From Toxotes chatareus (taxonomy: Eukaryota; Chordata; Actinopteri; Toxotidae): a DNA stretch of 64,000 bases. The stretch covers positions 9,363,001-9,427,000 of the forward strand of contig CM028889.1 of NCBI GenBank assembly GCA_016801885.1, given 5' to 3'. The notes beneath the pieces were generated by a model that was not told the DNA's origin, made no database searches, and was given only the letters and a program-made list of their open reading frames with translations. Positions 39,201 through 52,600 of the stretch are shown in pieces. A program made the position numbers and the translations under genes. Within the stretch, counting starts at the first letter, position 1. Each line of letters starts with the position of its first letter.

Positions 39201-42200
39201 AATGCACAGTACTATAAGTAATACACTATAAATCTTACAGATTATGGTGGATTTTAACGAGGACATGAATGCATTCATTCTTCCTAGATGATGAATTTTG
39301 GACACACCCAAATGTTCTTCTGGTACTACCTCAGGTCAAATTGTGACCTTTGTACTCAAGATATTAAGTAATTGATTTTGCTTAACACTGTGTTTGCTAT
39401 GGCTATGGTTTATTTTGATTCCATGACCTTTCCTCTTCTTCCTGCCAGCTCTGTGCCAAAATTTCCTCTTGAACACCTTAGAGTCTAATAGGCGAATAGC
39501 AATGACCTTTATTAAACTGTCTTTCTAGGCCTCACATAAAAAAAGATCACTCGGATATTAGATATTTAATAAACTAACAGGCCTGATGCACTAACTGATC
39601 ATTGTCATGACAGTTGACACTCCCTTTAACTTTAAATGAGCAGCAGTGTGATCCTGAGGTGGATGGTTGAATTTTATAAAAAAAAAAGAAAGGAAATGGA
39701 AATTTTCCTCAGGGACAATGGCATAGAGTTAAATTATTCATACTTCACTGACACTGACGGAATTTAAGTGTAGGCAGTGGAGACACCACTAGAGTCACCT
39801 CGCTAGCCCCAAAACTTTATAAAGTCCATGTGTTGCATCAAAAACAATCTTTATCCTTTGTCCCTCGCTTTCCTTGTTTCTTGCTTCGCCCTCTAGCATA
39901 TCTGTGCTTTGGATGTAGGATACCTCACAAGAGGTCAATGCAGCAAAGTATGTGAAAAGCATGGAAAGTGTCAAAGGCACGCTGCTCTCTTGAGTGTAAC
40001 ATGACCTTAGGTCACATAGGCCACAGCTCGTGGGCATAATTTCTAAAATGAGCTATTATATCATAGCAAGTGTGCCTGAAGGTATTCAGCCTTTACCAGC
40101 TCAGCAGCAATCCATCACTGTCTTTACATCATTTTTCTATAAGTCTGTCGATATACTCCAGTAAGGCCCCATCTCTGTGTGTCTGATACAGATTTATGCA
40201 AGCTGCCTTCAAGCTGCCTGATTTGCAAAGAGGAGCAGCTGTACTACATCCACACATAAACACGCTTACTACATAACTACTGTTTTAAATTCTGTATAAA
40301 CCCTCCCCTCTTGCAATGTACATAAGGTACATTGTAGGTGCAGTGAGTTGATTTATTATGTGGGATCAAGCTCAACCAACTAGTCAAATGATTCATGCAA
40401 GATAAATAATATGTTTTTTTTGCCAGGGGTTTCCTGGGGACATTGGAGTACCAGGGCCCAACGGTCCACCTGGACCAAAGGTACAACACTATCTCTCTCT
40501 CTCACCATCCATTCATGCATTCAGTTTATTAGATTGAATTCATGCATTTGGCTGTGTTTCAGGGTTTGCAGGGAGCCAGAGGACCCCAAGGCCCGCCGGG
40601 GCCAAAAGGAATAGAGGTGAGAAGATTCAATACCCGACTTTATTCTACACGTGAGTTTTGTTCTCAATTCACTGATACTGAGAAGTGGAAAACATGGCTC
40701 ATCCAGAGATTTCCAGTGGATCATTAGTCTGAGGCAAGATTAACAAACACATCGCTTCTCATTTAGCATCTGGTCATATCTCAAACAGTTGCAGCTTAGT
40801 CCTTCCACTAAGCTGGGAGTTTTTTTCTCAGCGATATCTCTCGGGGCATGTTCCACTGGGTGAAGTCATGATTCACCATTGGGTGCTTATAAAAACAAAG
40901 CTGAAAGTTTTCCAGCCATGGAAAAATGGAACAGAAGCCTTTGGAAGGTGTACAAAACACACACACACACACACACACACACTTTTCTATTGTGCTGAAT
41001 ATTACAGCACTGACCTGGCAACCGCTCGCAGAGATGTTAGCCAGTGTACTCTCATTTCACACACACATTTTTTTGGTGAGGAATCACAACAGTTCACTAC
41101 AATACCTGAAAGCAGAGAAGTGAAAATCCGCAAAGTACATTTAGGTGTTTTTTTTTTTTTTAAAGTGGATTACATTTATCTGACAGCTGAAGCCCATTTT
41201 GTAAGTTTGGTTTGGGAAGCTGAGGGAGCACAGTGAAGTATTTTTATATGCTCTATAAACATTCTCTCATCTGGAAAGTGAATGGTATCATTGGAGGTCA
41301 CGGATATTTTAGTTAGTGATACAAACATTGACTGTAAAACTTCTTACCACTTTTTTCTATCGTTTTAATGAAATGAAAGTTTGTGTGCATTGTGTGCAAG
41401 TATTGTTGGCTATTTGCCTTTATTTGAAATTGATAATAGAGATTCAGGCAGGAAATGTGGTCGGAAACAAATGTCCCCGACCAGAATAGAACCGGGGGGC
41501 GTTGTGGTACGTAACTTAACATCAAGTCCACCAGATGGCCCAGGGGCTTTTACTTTTTAAATGAAGATCTGAACTTAACTATTAGTGGTAGTGCTTCTTT
41601 TAATTAGAGCAGGTAACAGTACCTATTTTGTGAACCTTTATGCTTGGGTGGGTATTAGTGTATGTACACGGATGAGCCAAAACATTATGAACACTCACAG
41701 ATGAAGTGAATAATACTGATTATGTTGTAACAGTGGCACATGGCAAGATCTGGGATATATTACACAGTACTTGAACAGTTGGAACGTGTTGGATGGGGAG
41801 GAATTGCTATAGCCAACTGTGTCTCTGAAATGACAAGGCTTGTGGGATGCTCTCTTTGTTAGCAGAGGTGAGCACCTATAGACAGCAGTCCAAGCTCCAA
41901 GTCCAGTCAAATTTTAAGAAGAACTCACACAATGTAGACCGGTCAGAGTGTCCATGCTAACCCCTGTCCACTATCAAAAGCGCCTGCAGTGGGAATGTGA
42001 GTGTTGTAACTGGACCCTGGAGTAATGCAAGACGATTGCCTGCTACACTGAGTCACAGCTTGTTCAGGAATGGTTTGTGGAACATGATGAAGAGTTCCCA
42101 TCAAGCATCTGTGGATGTGCTGGAGCCGTGGTTGCTCCAACTTGCAACTTGCAGGCCATAAATGAGTTAGTTATCATCAGCAAAATGGAATTTCTGTCAG

Positions 42201-45200
42201 TAAAGTGTGATAAAGTTTTCAGTGCTCAATATATTTTTACATTTCTGTTAGGAGGAGCAGACAGATGAACAGTTGAGACCTTTAATGTTGCGTTTGAAGT
42301 TATGCAAATGAAATAGTCTTGTTTGTTTTTTTGTCGATGTTGTTTGGTGGTTTGGTTTGTTAGCTCTTTTTCCTTTTTGTTGGACCAGCTGTGGATATGT
42401 GTTTGTGTATTTGTGTGTGTATTTACAAATATCAGTGTATGATTCTGTACTATTTCCTACAGGGTGATGAAGGACCACTTGGCCCACCTGGCAACGCTGG
42501 CCCTACTGTAAGAGCTCCAAGATTCACATGCATACACACAAACACACACATGCACACATACTGAACATTTTGCAGGTGGTTTGAATGGTTCAAATTGCCT
42601 AGATGTTTTATCAGGAAGCAGCTGGATGTGATAAACAGCAGATGTGATTACCTATCATGAGCTTTACTATCTTTTGGTCATTACTTGTATGTGTGTGTGT
42701 CTGTCTCTTCCTGTCTTTGCAGGGGAGACCAGGAAGGAAAGGATACATAGGCGAACCTGGCCCCGAGGGTTTAGAGGTGAGTCGACTTGTACCCTCATTA
42801 CTGTACTGTAGTATCACTGCATTCATAGATGCATACATGTGTGGCTTCAAAAGTTGTTCTGTAAAATATATATCATACCACAATATTGTGGACTACAACA
42901 GTCTTATGTCTTGTGCTGTCTGCTTAGATTGTTTAATTGTCCATTTGTCTCCGTGTTTTGCTTCACAAACCACAGCATGCCATACCTGTTCCTCACTCTA
43001 TTTTATTGGCTATAATTGGCTTTTGTAGCCACCACAAATGCAATGCTGCAACCATGGTATCAGTGTGTTTCAAGATTTCATTATTGTGAGTTCTAGTCTA
43101 GTGCTTCCCACTGAGTGCCACTGTCTCCTTGTTTGTGACCCACTTATAGGAAGCCTAGACCAACTGTGTTGTAAACATGCTCTTAATTAGGAGAGAAGAT
43201 TATTTCTTCCAGGGACATCATCATACATATTGACAAACCACAATGAGAAGCAGCACAGGATCATTCAGTCCCATGCAGTGTGTGTGTGTGGGCCTTTTTA
43301 AACTTGTAATATCCTGAGAATCCTGTGCCAGTGGTAGGGCAGGATGGTAATGGAGATCTCTTTAACTACAGGAAGCTAACCAGCGCACTGTTTGATGTTT
43401 TCTGCTTGCAGGGAGAGAAAGGGGAAATGGGAAACGTTGGAAAAATCGGACCACAAGTAAGTTGCTGTCACACTTTTTTTTTAGTATTGACATTACTGAT
43501 CCACAGCTGGATGGCTGTTGATTAGTAGCTTTTCATTAAATCCCTCTGTAACTGTTTATATGGCACTTCTGCTGTTGCTTTTATTAGCTTTAGTTGTCCT
43601 TTGATGTTAACGGTTTACTTAAAGATTAATGTACACATTACATTAAGATAATGACACAGTGCTTCCACAGTTAAGTGAATGATGTTACAAGAGCACTTTC
43701 TGTTGTCTGGCTGTTTTCCTGTCCCACTTTTAATGTTAAGAGAAATCTGGATACTCTCCCACCACCGAACAGTGTTTTCATCATGAAATTGGCAGAGCAC
43801 CACATTGGAACAGAAGGAACACCAATCAGAGATCCTCTGTGAAAGTGACCTCATTTGGGCTGCACATTTGTTCATGGCTCAAAGCCTGCCAAAGTGTGTT
43901 TGACGTCTGTTGTTGCCCAAGAATCACACTTACGGTGCACGTCGTCACAGTATAATAACTTAAGCAGAAAATGTTAATCCCAAAAAAATGTTGGGCTTTG
44001 TACATTAAGTGGCTTTGCAAATGTCCCATAATATCTAAGTTAAGACTGTTTCTAAATTAAACAATTAACTGCAAAATCACAGTGTAATATGCCCGTCTTT
44101 GTGTTATATGCTTCAGTTAATGCTTTATACCCAAAACAAATTCTCTAGAGAAATGTTGGGACATGTTTCCCCTTTGTAAAATCCCCAAACGCACACTACT
44201 GCTCTGAGCATCCAAAGTATGTCTGTCCTTCCTGGAGGCCCCTTAATGTTAATATTTGCATTCTGTGCATAGTGGAGGCAACCAAGCAGGCCATGTTGGA
44301 CTGTGTTGCTGCAGTTCACATATGAGAAGGATTAAGCAGTTACTCAGTAGATGGGCCTTTGAAGCCATGGGACTATGCAGAGAGAAACATATGGAGACTC
44401 TAATGAATGCCATTACATCACTTTCCAGATAAATTAGGAGGTGTAAGCAATTCTGGAGAAAGACTGTTGATATTTGAACACAGCAGCACAACAAATTCAT
44501 GGACATACATTGCTAAGGCAGTGTCACTAAACTGGGCTAGTTGACCAGAAGAGAGGGAATCCAGAGCATCTTCTATGGTGTGGAAGTGGATACTGTCTCT
44601 AAAACAAACCTTATATAACATCATCAAACAAACACAGCATGCGAGAGTTAGATGTTTAGATTGATTTAAAAAAAAAAAAAACATAGCCAGCCCACCAGCT
44701 CCAGACAGCAGTGCTCTCAACTCTCCTACTACCATAGCTAACATCACACTGATATCATATCTTCCATTCTGCTTGTTTCCCATTTACAGAGCCAGGGTTG
44801 TCTAGGAACACTGAACATCTTTTTGAGTACACACAAAAATAGTGCATTGCATTAGAATCGCTGACTATACCTTCAACCCAGGGTTGATGCGAGGAGGCCT
44901 TAGGTGGCCTGTCTTCACCGAGTGCCCCGCATCACCATGAGGTCTCCCATAAATTGTTTCAAGTTAAATTTTACTGGAGGGTTTTATGGTGTAGTGTATT
45001 TTACCCAATTTAGATCAGCTGCTCGGTTCCATTTTTAAGTCGCCCCCGAAGTCCACAACTAATAAAACATGCATCAGTCCTCAGTTACCAAAGGCAGCCA
45101 CGGGTGTGCTTTGAAATATAGTTCATATAACAAAGTGTGAGCTTGATTTTCATGGACTCAGTACGTATGTGTGCATGAGAAGGAGGCATGCTTGAAGGTG

Positions 45201-48200
45201 AACATTAATACTCTGAACAATGTGCGACTAGGGCTATATTTCTTACCTAACTGTGAGGCTAATTTTATATCCATACTCTGTAACCCAGACTGTGTCTGAG
45301 AAACCAGATCACCTTCAGAGCAGCACTGTAAAAGCTCTTATGTCAAGGTCCTGTCACTTAGAAACCCCTTTAAAACCGTTTCCTTCTTTTAAATGATAAA
45401 GGGTACCACATTGTCCCACTTCATGTCCCAATTAAGGGATTTGAGGTCAATTTAGTGCTCCTGCTCCCATGCCTGAAGGCTGCATCCCTCACAGACAATC
45501 TACTACTAATCTGTCGTTCAACTGCTTTACTTACATCCATCAGGATAATGTTCTTTAAGTGATGATGCATGAAGAACACTTTGAGTCTGTCAGCCTTTTT
45601 AGCTAGCGACTTAGGGAGTAGCAAATGGAACAAAATCTCTTAGAGGCCTGTTTCTTTTTACCGACTTTGTGAATCTGTTATGTTATTCTCTTTGTTTCTT
45701 TTTGTCTGTCTGTCACTCTCTCACTCTTGCTTTCATTCTTGTCCTCTAGACCAGTAGAGGGATACAAAAAAAGACTAGAAAAGAAGGAAAGTAAATAAGA
45801 AGAATATATGATTGTGGTGGAAGAATAAAAGAATAAGAATAGCAACTTTAGAATGCTTTAAAATGCTGTAACCTGCTAAGTTTTCAAATATATCACTCTG
45901 CATGAAAGAAACGCAGCTATGGAAGTTGGCTCTCACAGCCAGAGACAGCCACAGTCTGACCACGCTGGCTTTTGTGGTTGGCAAGAACTAAAACTGTGGT
46001 CTGTAACTGGGCAGTCATAAATTATCACAACAAAACTGAAAGACTGAGGTTCAGATGATCTGTCACTTACTGTCCTGGTGGCTTAGTGCATGTGGCTTTA
46101 GCCTGGCTTGTGATATGTGCATGTTACTGTATTGCTTTTGTGCTTTTTGCGTAATTGGACACTCTTCACACTAAGCTTAGTTTTACTTCCTTAACAGAAA
46201 CAAACACAGTGAAGGATTTGAAAAAGTATACTTGCCCTTTTTGGTTTAATGTCCACCCAGTAACCCATAAGTCTTACTGCTGTACTGGATCTCCATATAG
46301 AGATATATGAGAGATACTGGCACAGGTCCAAACCACATCTCCTGTCCCAGACAACTGATCTGGAAGAGGTTAAGCTCCTCTGATAACTCTCATATTTACA
46401 TTAGCTAGTGTTTTCCCCATGGGGACTTTTTCACTAAGTACTGTGTATCTTTTTGGGGCCATCTGTATTGAGTTACTGTGTACTATGAAATTAGTATGGT
46501 GCCCCTAATAATCTCCAATAATAAATATGTTATTATTACTTCTTGCAAGACAAATTTTATATAGTCTATTTTTTACAATTCACAAAAAACTTTTCAAAGC
46601 AATTGCTGAATTTTCCTTTATCAATTCTATTTGGATTGTGAAACAAATTTGTAGTCAATAATAGCATGCCACTGTTACTGGCAAATGCTTTTGTGTCATG
46701 TGCTTTTGTTTTGTTTCTCTTTGTCTCATTGTTTACAGAAGCATGATTTGATTTTTCACTTTTTAAGAAATTAAAAAAATTCCTGTGAAACACAAACAGG
46801 TGTTTTTAGTAATAAAAATCAAGATGTAAATTTGGTTTTTTTTATTTTTTTTACTAGTATAACTAGTAAAATTATGTTGTCAATAAATCAATATTTTAAA
46901 AGGGAACTAAACTGGAATGGAGTGTCTGGAATTCAGAAGTCAACATACAGGTTTCTCCTCAAGTCAGGAGACCCTCCTTTTTTCTTACTTAAGCATTACA
47001 TTGTAATCTATGACCTCTTGCATTCCAGGTGTCATTACAGGTTGGAAAATAATCCTTAGATGAATGAAGATCAGGGCCTCACACTGACATACTTTCTCCT
47101 GATGTGTTGGTGCTGAACACAATTTCTTTCTCTCCTCTCCTCTCCTCTCCTCTCCAGGGTCCAGTAGGCCTGATTGGGATAGCTGGTGTGATAGGGGTTC
47201 CCGGTGAAAAGGTAAGGAGTGCGTTTCTCTATCATTAGGCTGTCAGTCAGCATCAGCTGGTTACTTCTCAGTGGCAGTGGACCCCTGTAATTACGGCTGT
47301 GGTAAGCAGCCATAGCTCGGGGTCCCAGAGGGCCCAGAACACATGCTTAGATAAATACTCACCACTCTCACATCCACATCAATTACAGTATTGTCAAAGC
47401 CATGTCACGATTACTGTCCCTCGGCCCTCTGCACCTCTACTGGAGCAATTTTAAAGGTAAATTCAGGAGAAATTTTCTGTTTAGTAGTTAACAAACCTCT
47501 TTTGATAAATTGGCCCTTCACTGAATGACAGAAACCTCAGACTATGTTTATTTCTGATTGGTGTCATTAGATGTGTTTTGCTGACATATGTATTATACTA
47601 TTGCACTTTCAAATGCACATGCACCCATAAAATGTGTGAAAGGGGCTGGCACCACACTATTTTAAATCATGTAAAAATACTCATGATGCAATCTGAAAAC
47701 GCACTGAAGCTTCTCCATGTTCAGCTCCCACTGCTTCTCAGATGAACACAAAATGCTTCAAGCAGCTCTGCACCCTTCCTGCTTAATTGATATTATTTTG
47801 CCCGCAGCCTGGGTGTTGATTATTGACAGACCTCCAAAAAACACCCCTGTTTTTTGCCACCTATCACCATTGTTCCCTCTTAACCTGTTCTCCTTTCCTT
47901 CCTATGCAAAAGCCCCCTGTGTGTCAGAACATGTTCTTGTGATGGGAAGCTGTCTGCTTGTCAGACTCTTGCTTGTCCTCTGCCTTCTCTCACACAAAAT
48001 CCTGCCACTGATTCAATCTGTCAGCACCAGCCATACCCTGACAGCCCACAAATTCCTTTCACATTATATCTATATTTAATTCTGTACCACATTCTGATTT
48101 AGACTCGTATTTTCCAATACAGCGCCTTAAAACTATTCTGCTCAAAGTTTGAGAGAAGAGAAACAAGAACTGGAAAGGTACTTGTACAGTCATGAAAGTT

Positions 48201-49586
48201 GTACAGTTCAAGGAGGATTAAAGCTTCACTGACACAAGTGTTAGAGGGGTTAGAGTGGAGACCTAGGCAGGTTTACTGCTCACCCGGGGTTACCTTTGCT
48301 TTTAACACAGTGTGCAGAGTGCCACCAACTGGGTTTCAAAGTACCTGCTCTCTTTAAACTCCACTCAACCAGCTGTCACTCTAACCTTCTGCATTTAAGA
48401 AGCTCCTCTTCAGTTTCATGACTCTTTATTAGGGAAAGTGTATGTGAGGCTGTGTTGGGGTTTTCTGTCTTGAGGTTTCAGGTCATAGTTTAATGATTGG
48501 CTCTCTTTCCCTTTCCTTCTTGCTGTTTTTCCCCAGGGTGACCGTGGACCAGCGGGTCCAACAGGTCCAGTCGGGGAGAAGGGGCCAAGGGTAAGTACAG
48601 CCACTCAGGATATACTGCAGAGCTCTGCTTCTCGTCTCAGAGTTGGTCAAGCCCTTGAGCCACGGTGTATATATTGAAAAAGATGTTCCAAGAAATCTGC
48701 AAAGCTGCAACAGCCTACCAGAGCTTGGATACATTGTACAGTAAACTAATGTCTAAGGATGATGAATATAAAACTGAAACACTAAGCAATTTTGGCTGTA
48801 AGTTTTGGCAGATGTTACTTAGCTACAAGGTTTAGTTCAGGGAAATGAAAGCAGACTCAGTAGAGGCTTTAAGGTGTTACACACTCCTCAATGTTGTAAC
48901 TTTTGTAGATACAAAGATCTTTGCAAAATCCAGTCCTGGTCTGCTTGACCAATACCAGTAAGTTGACTTTTTGTCTAAAACCTCTTAACCAATGGATAAA
49001 GGCCATGTGAAAAAAAAGGCCAGTAGTCAATTCTCTGTTGCTGGGATGGGACCCCAAAGAGCCTAACAGCTCCTGTATGAGTCTGAGTATGCTCAGTGTA
49101 AAGGGATGTAAAGGCTGCGAAAAGATCTTGCAGCTATGTTGTTACAGAGAAATGTGCACGTGCAGGAGTGATCCACTGTGCTTCCCTAAATCCGTGCAGT
49201 TTGTTGAAGTTGGCTTTGAGAGTATGTTTGAACATTTACAGGTTAAACGCAGGTTCATTTTACAATACTGGCTTCCTGTGGAAAATGTGTTCACATGAAA
49301 ATAATTTTGAGAGTGTTAATCCCCCAGAGAAAAAAGACACAGTGCTGTCCAGTTTAGCAGTGTTTCCACTGTCTGCTGTAATGCTGCATGATTCCATAGA
49401 GAAAGGCTGGCCTGCATCTTTCACTGTCCCGAGGCCTTGGATTGACTCCATGTCTGTGGCTTTGGGCCCCAGTCCTGACCTAGCTGGCTGGCAGACTGGC
49501 TAGAAGGCTGACTGATTGGCTGGCTGGAAGACAGGATGACTAATTTGGTGGCTGGCTAGCTGAATATTTAGATGATTGAATCACTG

Positions 49587-49654
<68 letters not shown>

Positions 49655-52600
49655 AGAGAGTTTTGTGGCTTATGTAAGGAGTTGTGGTGATTTGTGTGAA
49701 CCAGTTTTTGCTATAATGTAGCCACATTAGAGAGGAGTGGCAGTTCAGTGTGAAGGCTTATGGGCTGCAGAGTTCCGGTTGGCAAATCTCAGCCACTTTT
49801 GTGTTTGCGGACTTTGTTTTTTAAATTATTGCTGTTTTATTCTTTAATGGATGGAAGAGAATGGGTGGTTTGTGATGTGATAAGAACCATAGCACCAAGC
49901 AGTCTAACACAACTTAATATAAAACACAGTTCTAAAGAGCAGTCCCCTTTTACAGCGCAGTCTTGCACTGCTGCTGCCCCGTTGCTCCACACCAGTCATT
50001 GTTCAAATCCCGAATCACAAATGCAGCATTGCTTGAATCTTTTGTATCATAGTAACACTATTTACCAATCATGTTCAATTTTCAATTCAATTCAATTCAA
50101 TTTTATCTATATAGCGCCTTCCACAATCAAAATTGTCTCAAAGCGCTTTACAGAGACCCAGAGCCTGACCCCAGAGCAAGCACTTAAGGCGACAGTGGCA
50201 AGGAAAAACTCCCCTTTAACAGGAAGAAACCTTGAGCAGAACCTGGCTCAGATGGGGGACCCTCCTGCCGATGGCCGGGCTGGGTGAAAGGAGGAAAAGG
50301 AGGAAGATAGGACAGCTAGGAATGGAGGCAGATGCCATTAAACAGTGACATGGTTTCTTGTGTACCCTTCTATATTGTTTGTTTTTTTTCTGTTTTGGTA
50401 TAAGGGCTATCCAGGACTGCCAGGAAGTCCAGGGGACATTGGCATGCAAGGTGCACCTGTAAGTGTCACACCCTCGTCACCATTATGTCGTGCCAAATAG
50501 AGACTCTTTGCATTGGGATGTCAGGATGTTAACACATTTACATTTAATGGACGTATTGAAAAGATAAACTTCTTCACCTTTCTCCTCTTCAATTCCTTGC
50601 ATTATTTTTTTCCATTAACTCCCTTTGTTGAGGTTTTTGTTTTATTTTGCTTCCTCTTTTTTAGTTTAGATTGAGACATACACACATTAGTGCTTAATGG
50701 ACTGAGACACTTGGATGCATTGATTCCCATGTTCTTATTTAGTGTCTTGGCTGGATTTTATAAACTCTGAAATTGCAAGATTATCTTGGAAACTTAAACT
50801 GAGTTGGTGTTTTTGTAAACACGTAAAATTTACGAGGGTGATTTGATAGATCAGTTTTCCTGTTTCCCACAATTTAGTCTAGACTTGTGTAAACAGTATG
50901 TCTTAACTGGATGATTATTCAGTAGTTCTGCTGAAGCTTGTGTAGTACATCCATTAGGTTCATTTAATGAGTGCTGATGTGGGTTAAAAGATGGATAGAA
51001 AGGTTTTGCCCTATTCAGTTTGGGTAAATATTCTCAATATTTTATAATCGGTCTCACTGAATTGTGTCAAAGAAACACTATGAAAACCTTTCTACTTACT
51101 AACTCCTCCTTATTCCTCATCTATGATTTCCCAATCTTCAGTCTGTCTTGTTCTTTCTCACAGGGTCCACAGGGGCAGAGGGGTTCTCCAGGCATCCCTG
51201 GAACAAAGGGCAGGAGGGTAAGAGCTGTCTTTACATTTGGGACATTAGGTGGACTAGTTCCTTATATGTTATGAATGTGAGCCTGCTTCAACTCGATAGT
51301 GACCCTGAAAACTTCACTTATCAGACCCGTGGTTGTCTGTTTCACATCACAGCTCCATTCCCATAAACCAGAGACCAATTAAAGCAATTAAAAGACATAT
51401 GTTTGTCCTTCCACTTGGCCCAAGCTTCTTTATAGGTGCTTTACAACTGATTCATAAGCCCCATGAATGTTGGAAGACATTATGTTAATGTCAAATGGAT
51501 ACTGTGTGGTAATACTTTTGAGACACCATGTGGCTGTTAGGAGAATGACACCTCAGTTGCGGAGGCAAAGACAACTTAAATCTAGCAATAGCAGCAACTG
51601 GGATGAATTGTGTTGATTATTAATTGTACCAGATCAGAACAAAGGACAAAGGAGAACATATTTCATTTTCTTTTCTCTACACTTTCGCCTTGAAGTGTCT
51701 GGAGTTAAAAGTCATAGAGGATATATCACAGTTTGTGTGTGTTTCCTTAGGAAGCAAAATTACATGTTTTTTATTCAAGAGCAGCTCAAATGATGCAGTA
51801 CAACTAAAGTGCAGTAAACTAAAAAAAAAAAAAAATAATAATCAGAAAACTGAAATGGTCCTGGACCAATCAGTGGGACTGCATTACAGTAATCATGTTA
51901 TGTTAAAGAAAAGTTCTGTGCTCCATACATATCACAGTTTTTGGTAGCATTTCCTGGATTGCCTCCCTTATATCTATTTTTGATTCCTTTCCCCCTTTTT
52001 AATGATCACTCACATCGAAATGCACTTCACCTGCTCCAGGAATGATCCAAGGAGCTTCCACAAGCTACAGTAGCATTGGTCACCTCAGTAATTTAGCAAA
52101 AAATAATTGCCTCAATTACTGTTAAACCAAGATCGGAGAGAGAGAGAGATGAACTACGGGAAGGAACAAAGAGACAGAAAGATAAAGCTGGGTTTGTCTG
52201 CCTGGAAGTTTAAGAGGAATGGGAGTCTGACTGAAAGCCTGAGGTTCAGACAGACAAGGAGCAGATAGGATCATCAAAGGTTGAGCTATAAAAGAGGGGA
52301 GACGAGATGCAAACGACAGATAGCCTGAAAGTGGAAAAGTCCTGAAAGAGTGGACAGGACAGAAAGGAGAAGGGTCTTGGGTTGTATTTACAGATCATTA
52401 TCTGTCACCCTACCTGTGAGGTGGTGCTAACAATGGTGGGAAACCCCTGGAATGTTTGTGGGAGTGGTAGGCTGCAGCATCAGGGTGAACCCCCCCACTC
52501 CCCCAAGTAGGCAAAGAATACTGAGTAATTACTTTGTTGTTGATAATATTGCTGTGTTAACTTTTCATGCGTGAACATACATGTGATTCTTTGATGCTAA

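Larger units (their letters stand above)
40617..42462. other. col24a1 intron 21
   Basis: It contains the CA microsatellite, the SINE-like fragment and the Tc1-like relic, so much of it is repeat-derived. Confidence 0.85.
48591..50404. other. col24a1 intron 26
   Basis: It contains the GT microsatellite and the 'tatatagcgcc' repeat. The ~175-codon open frame ending at 50287 runs through that repeat and is not a gene. Confidence 0.85.

Noticed and set aside
41943..42140. Minus-strand 65-codon frame
   Set aside because: It lies inside the Tc1-like relic and is antisense noise.
49760..50287. 175-codon open frame
   Set aside because: Its 3' part is the dispersed 'tatatagcgcc' repeat and the rest lacks coding character.
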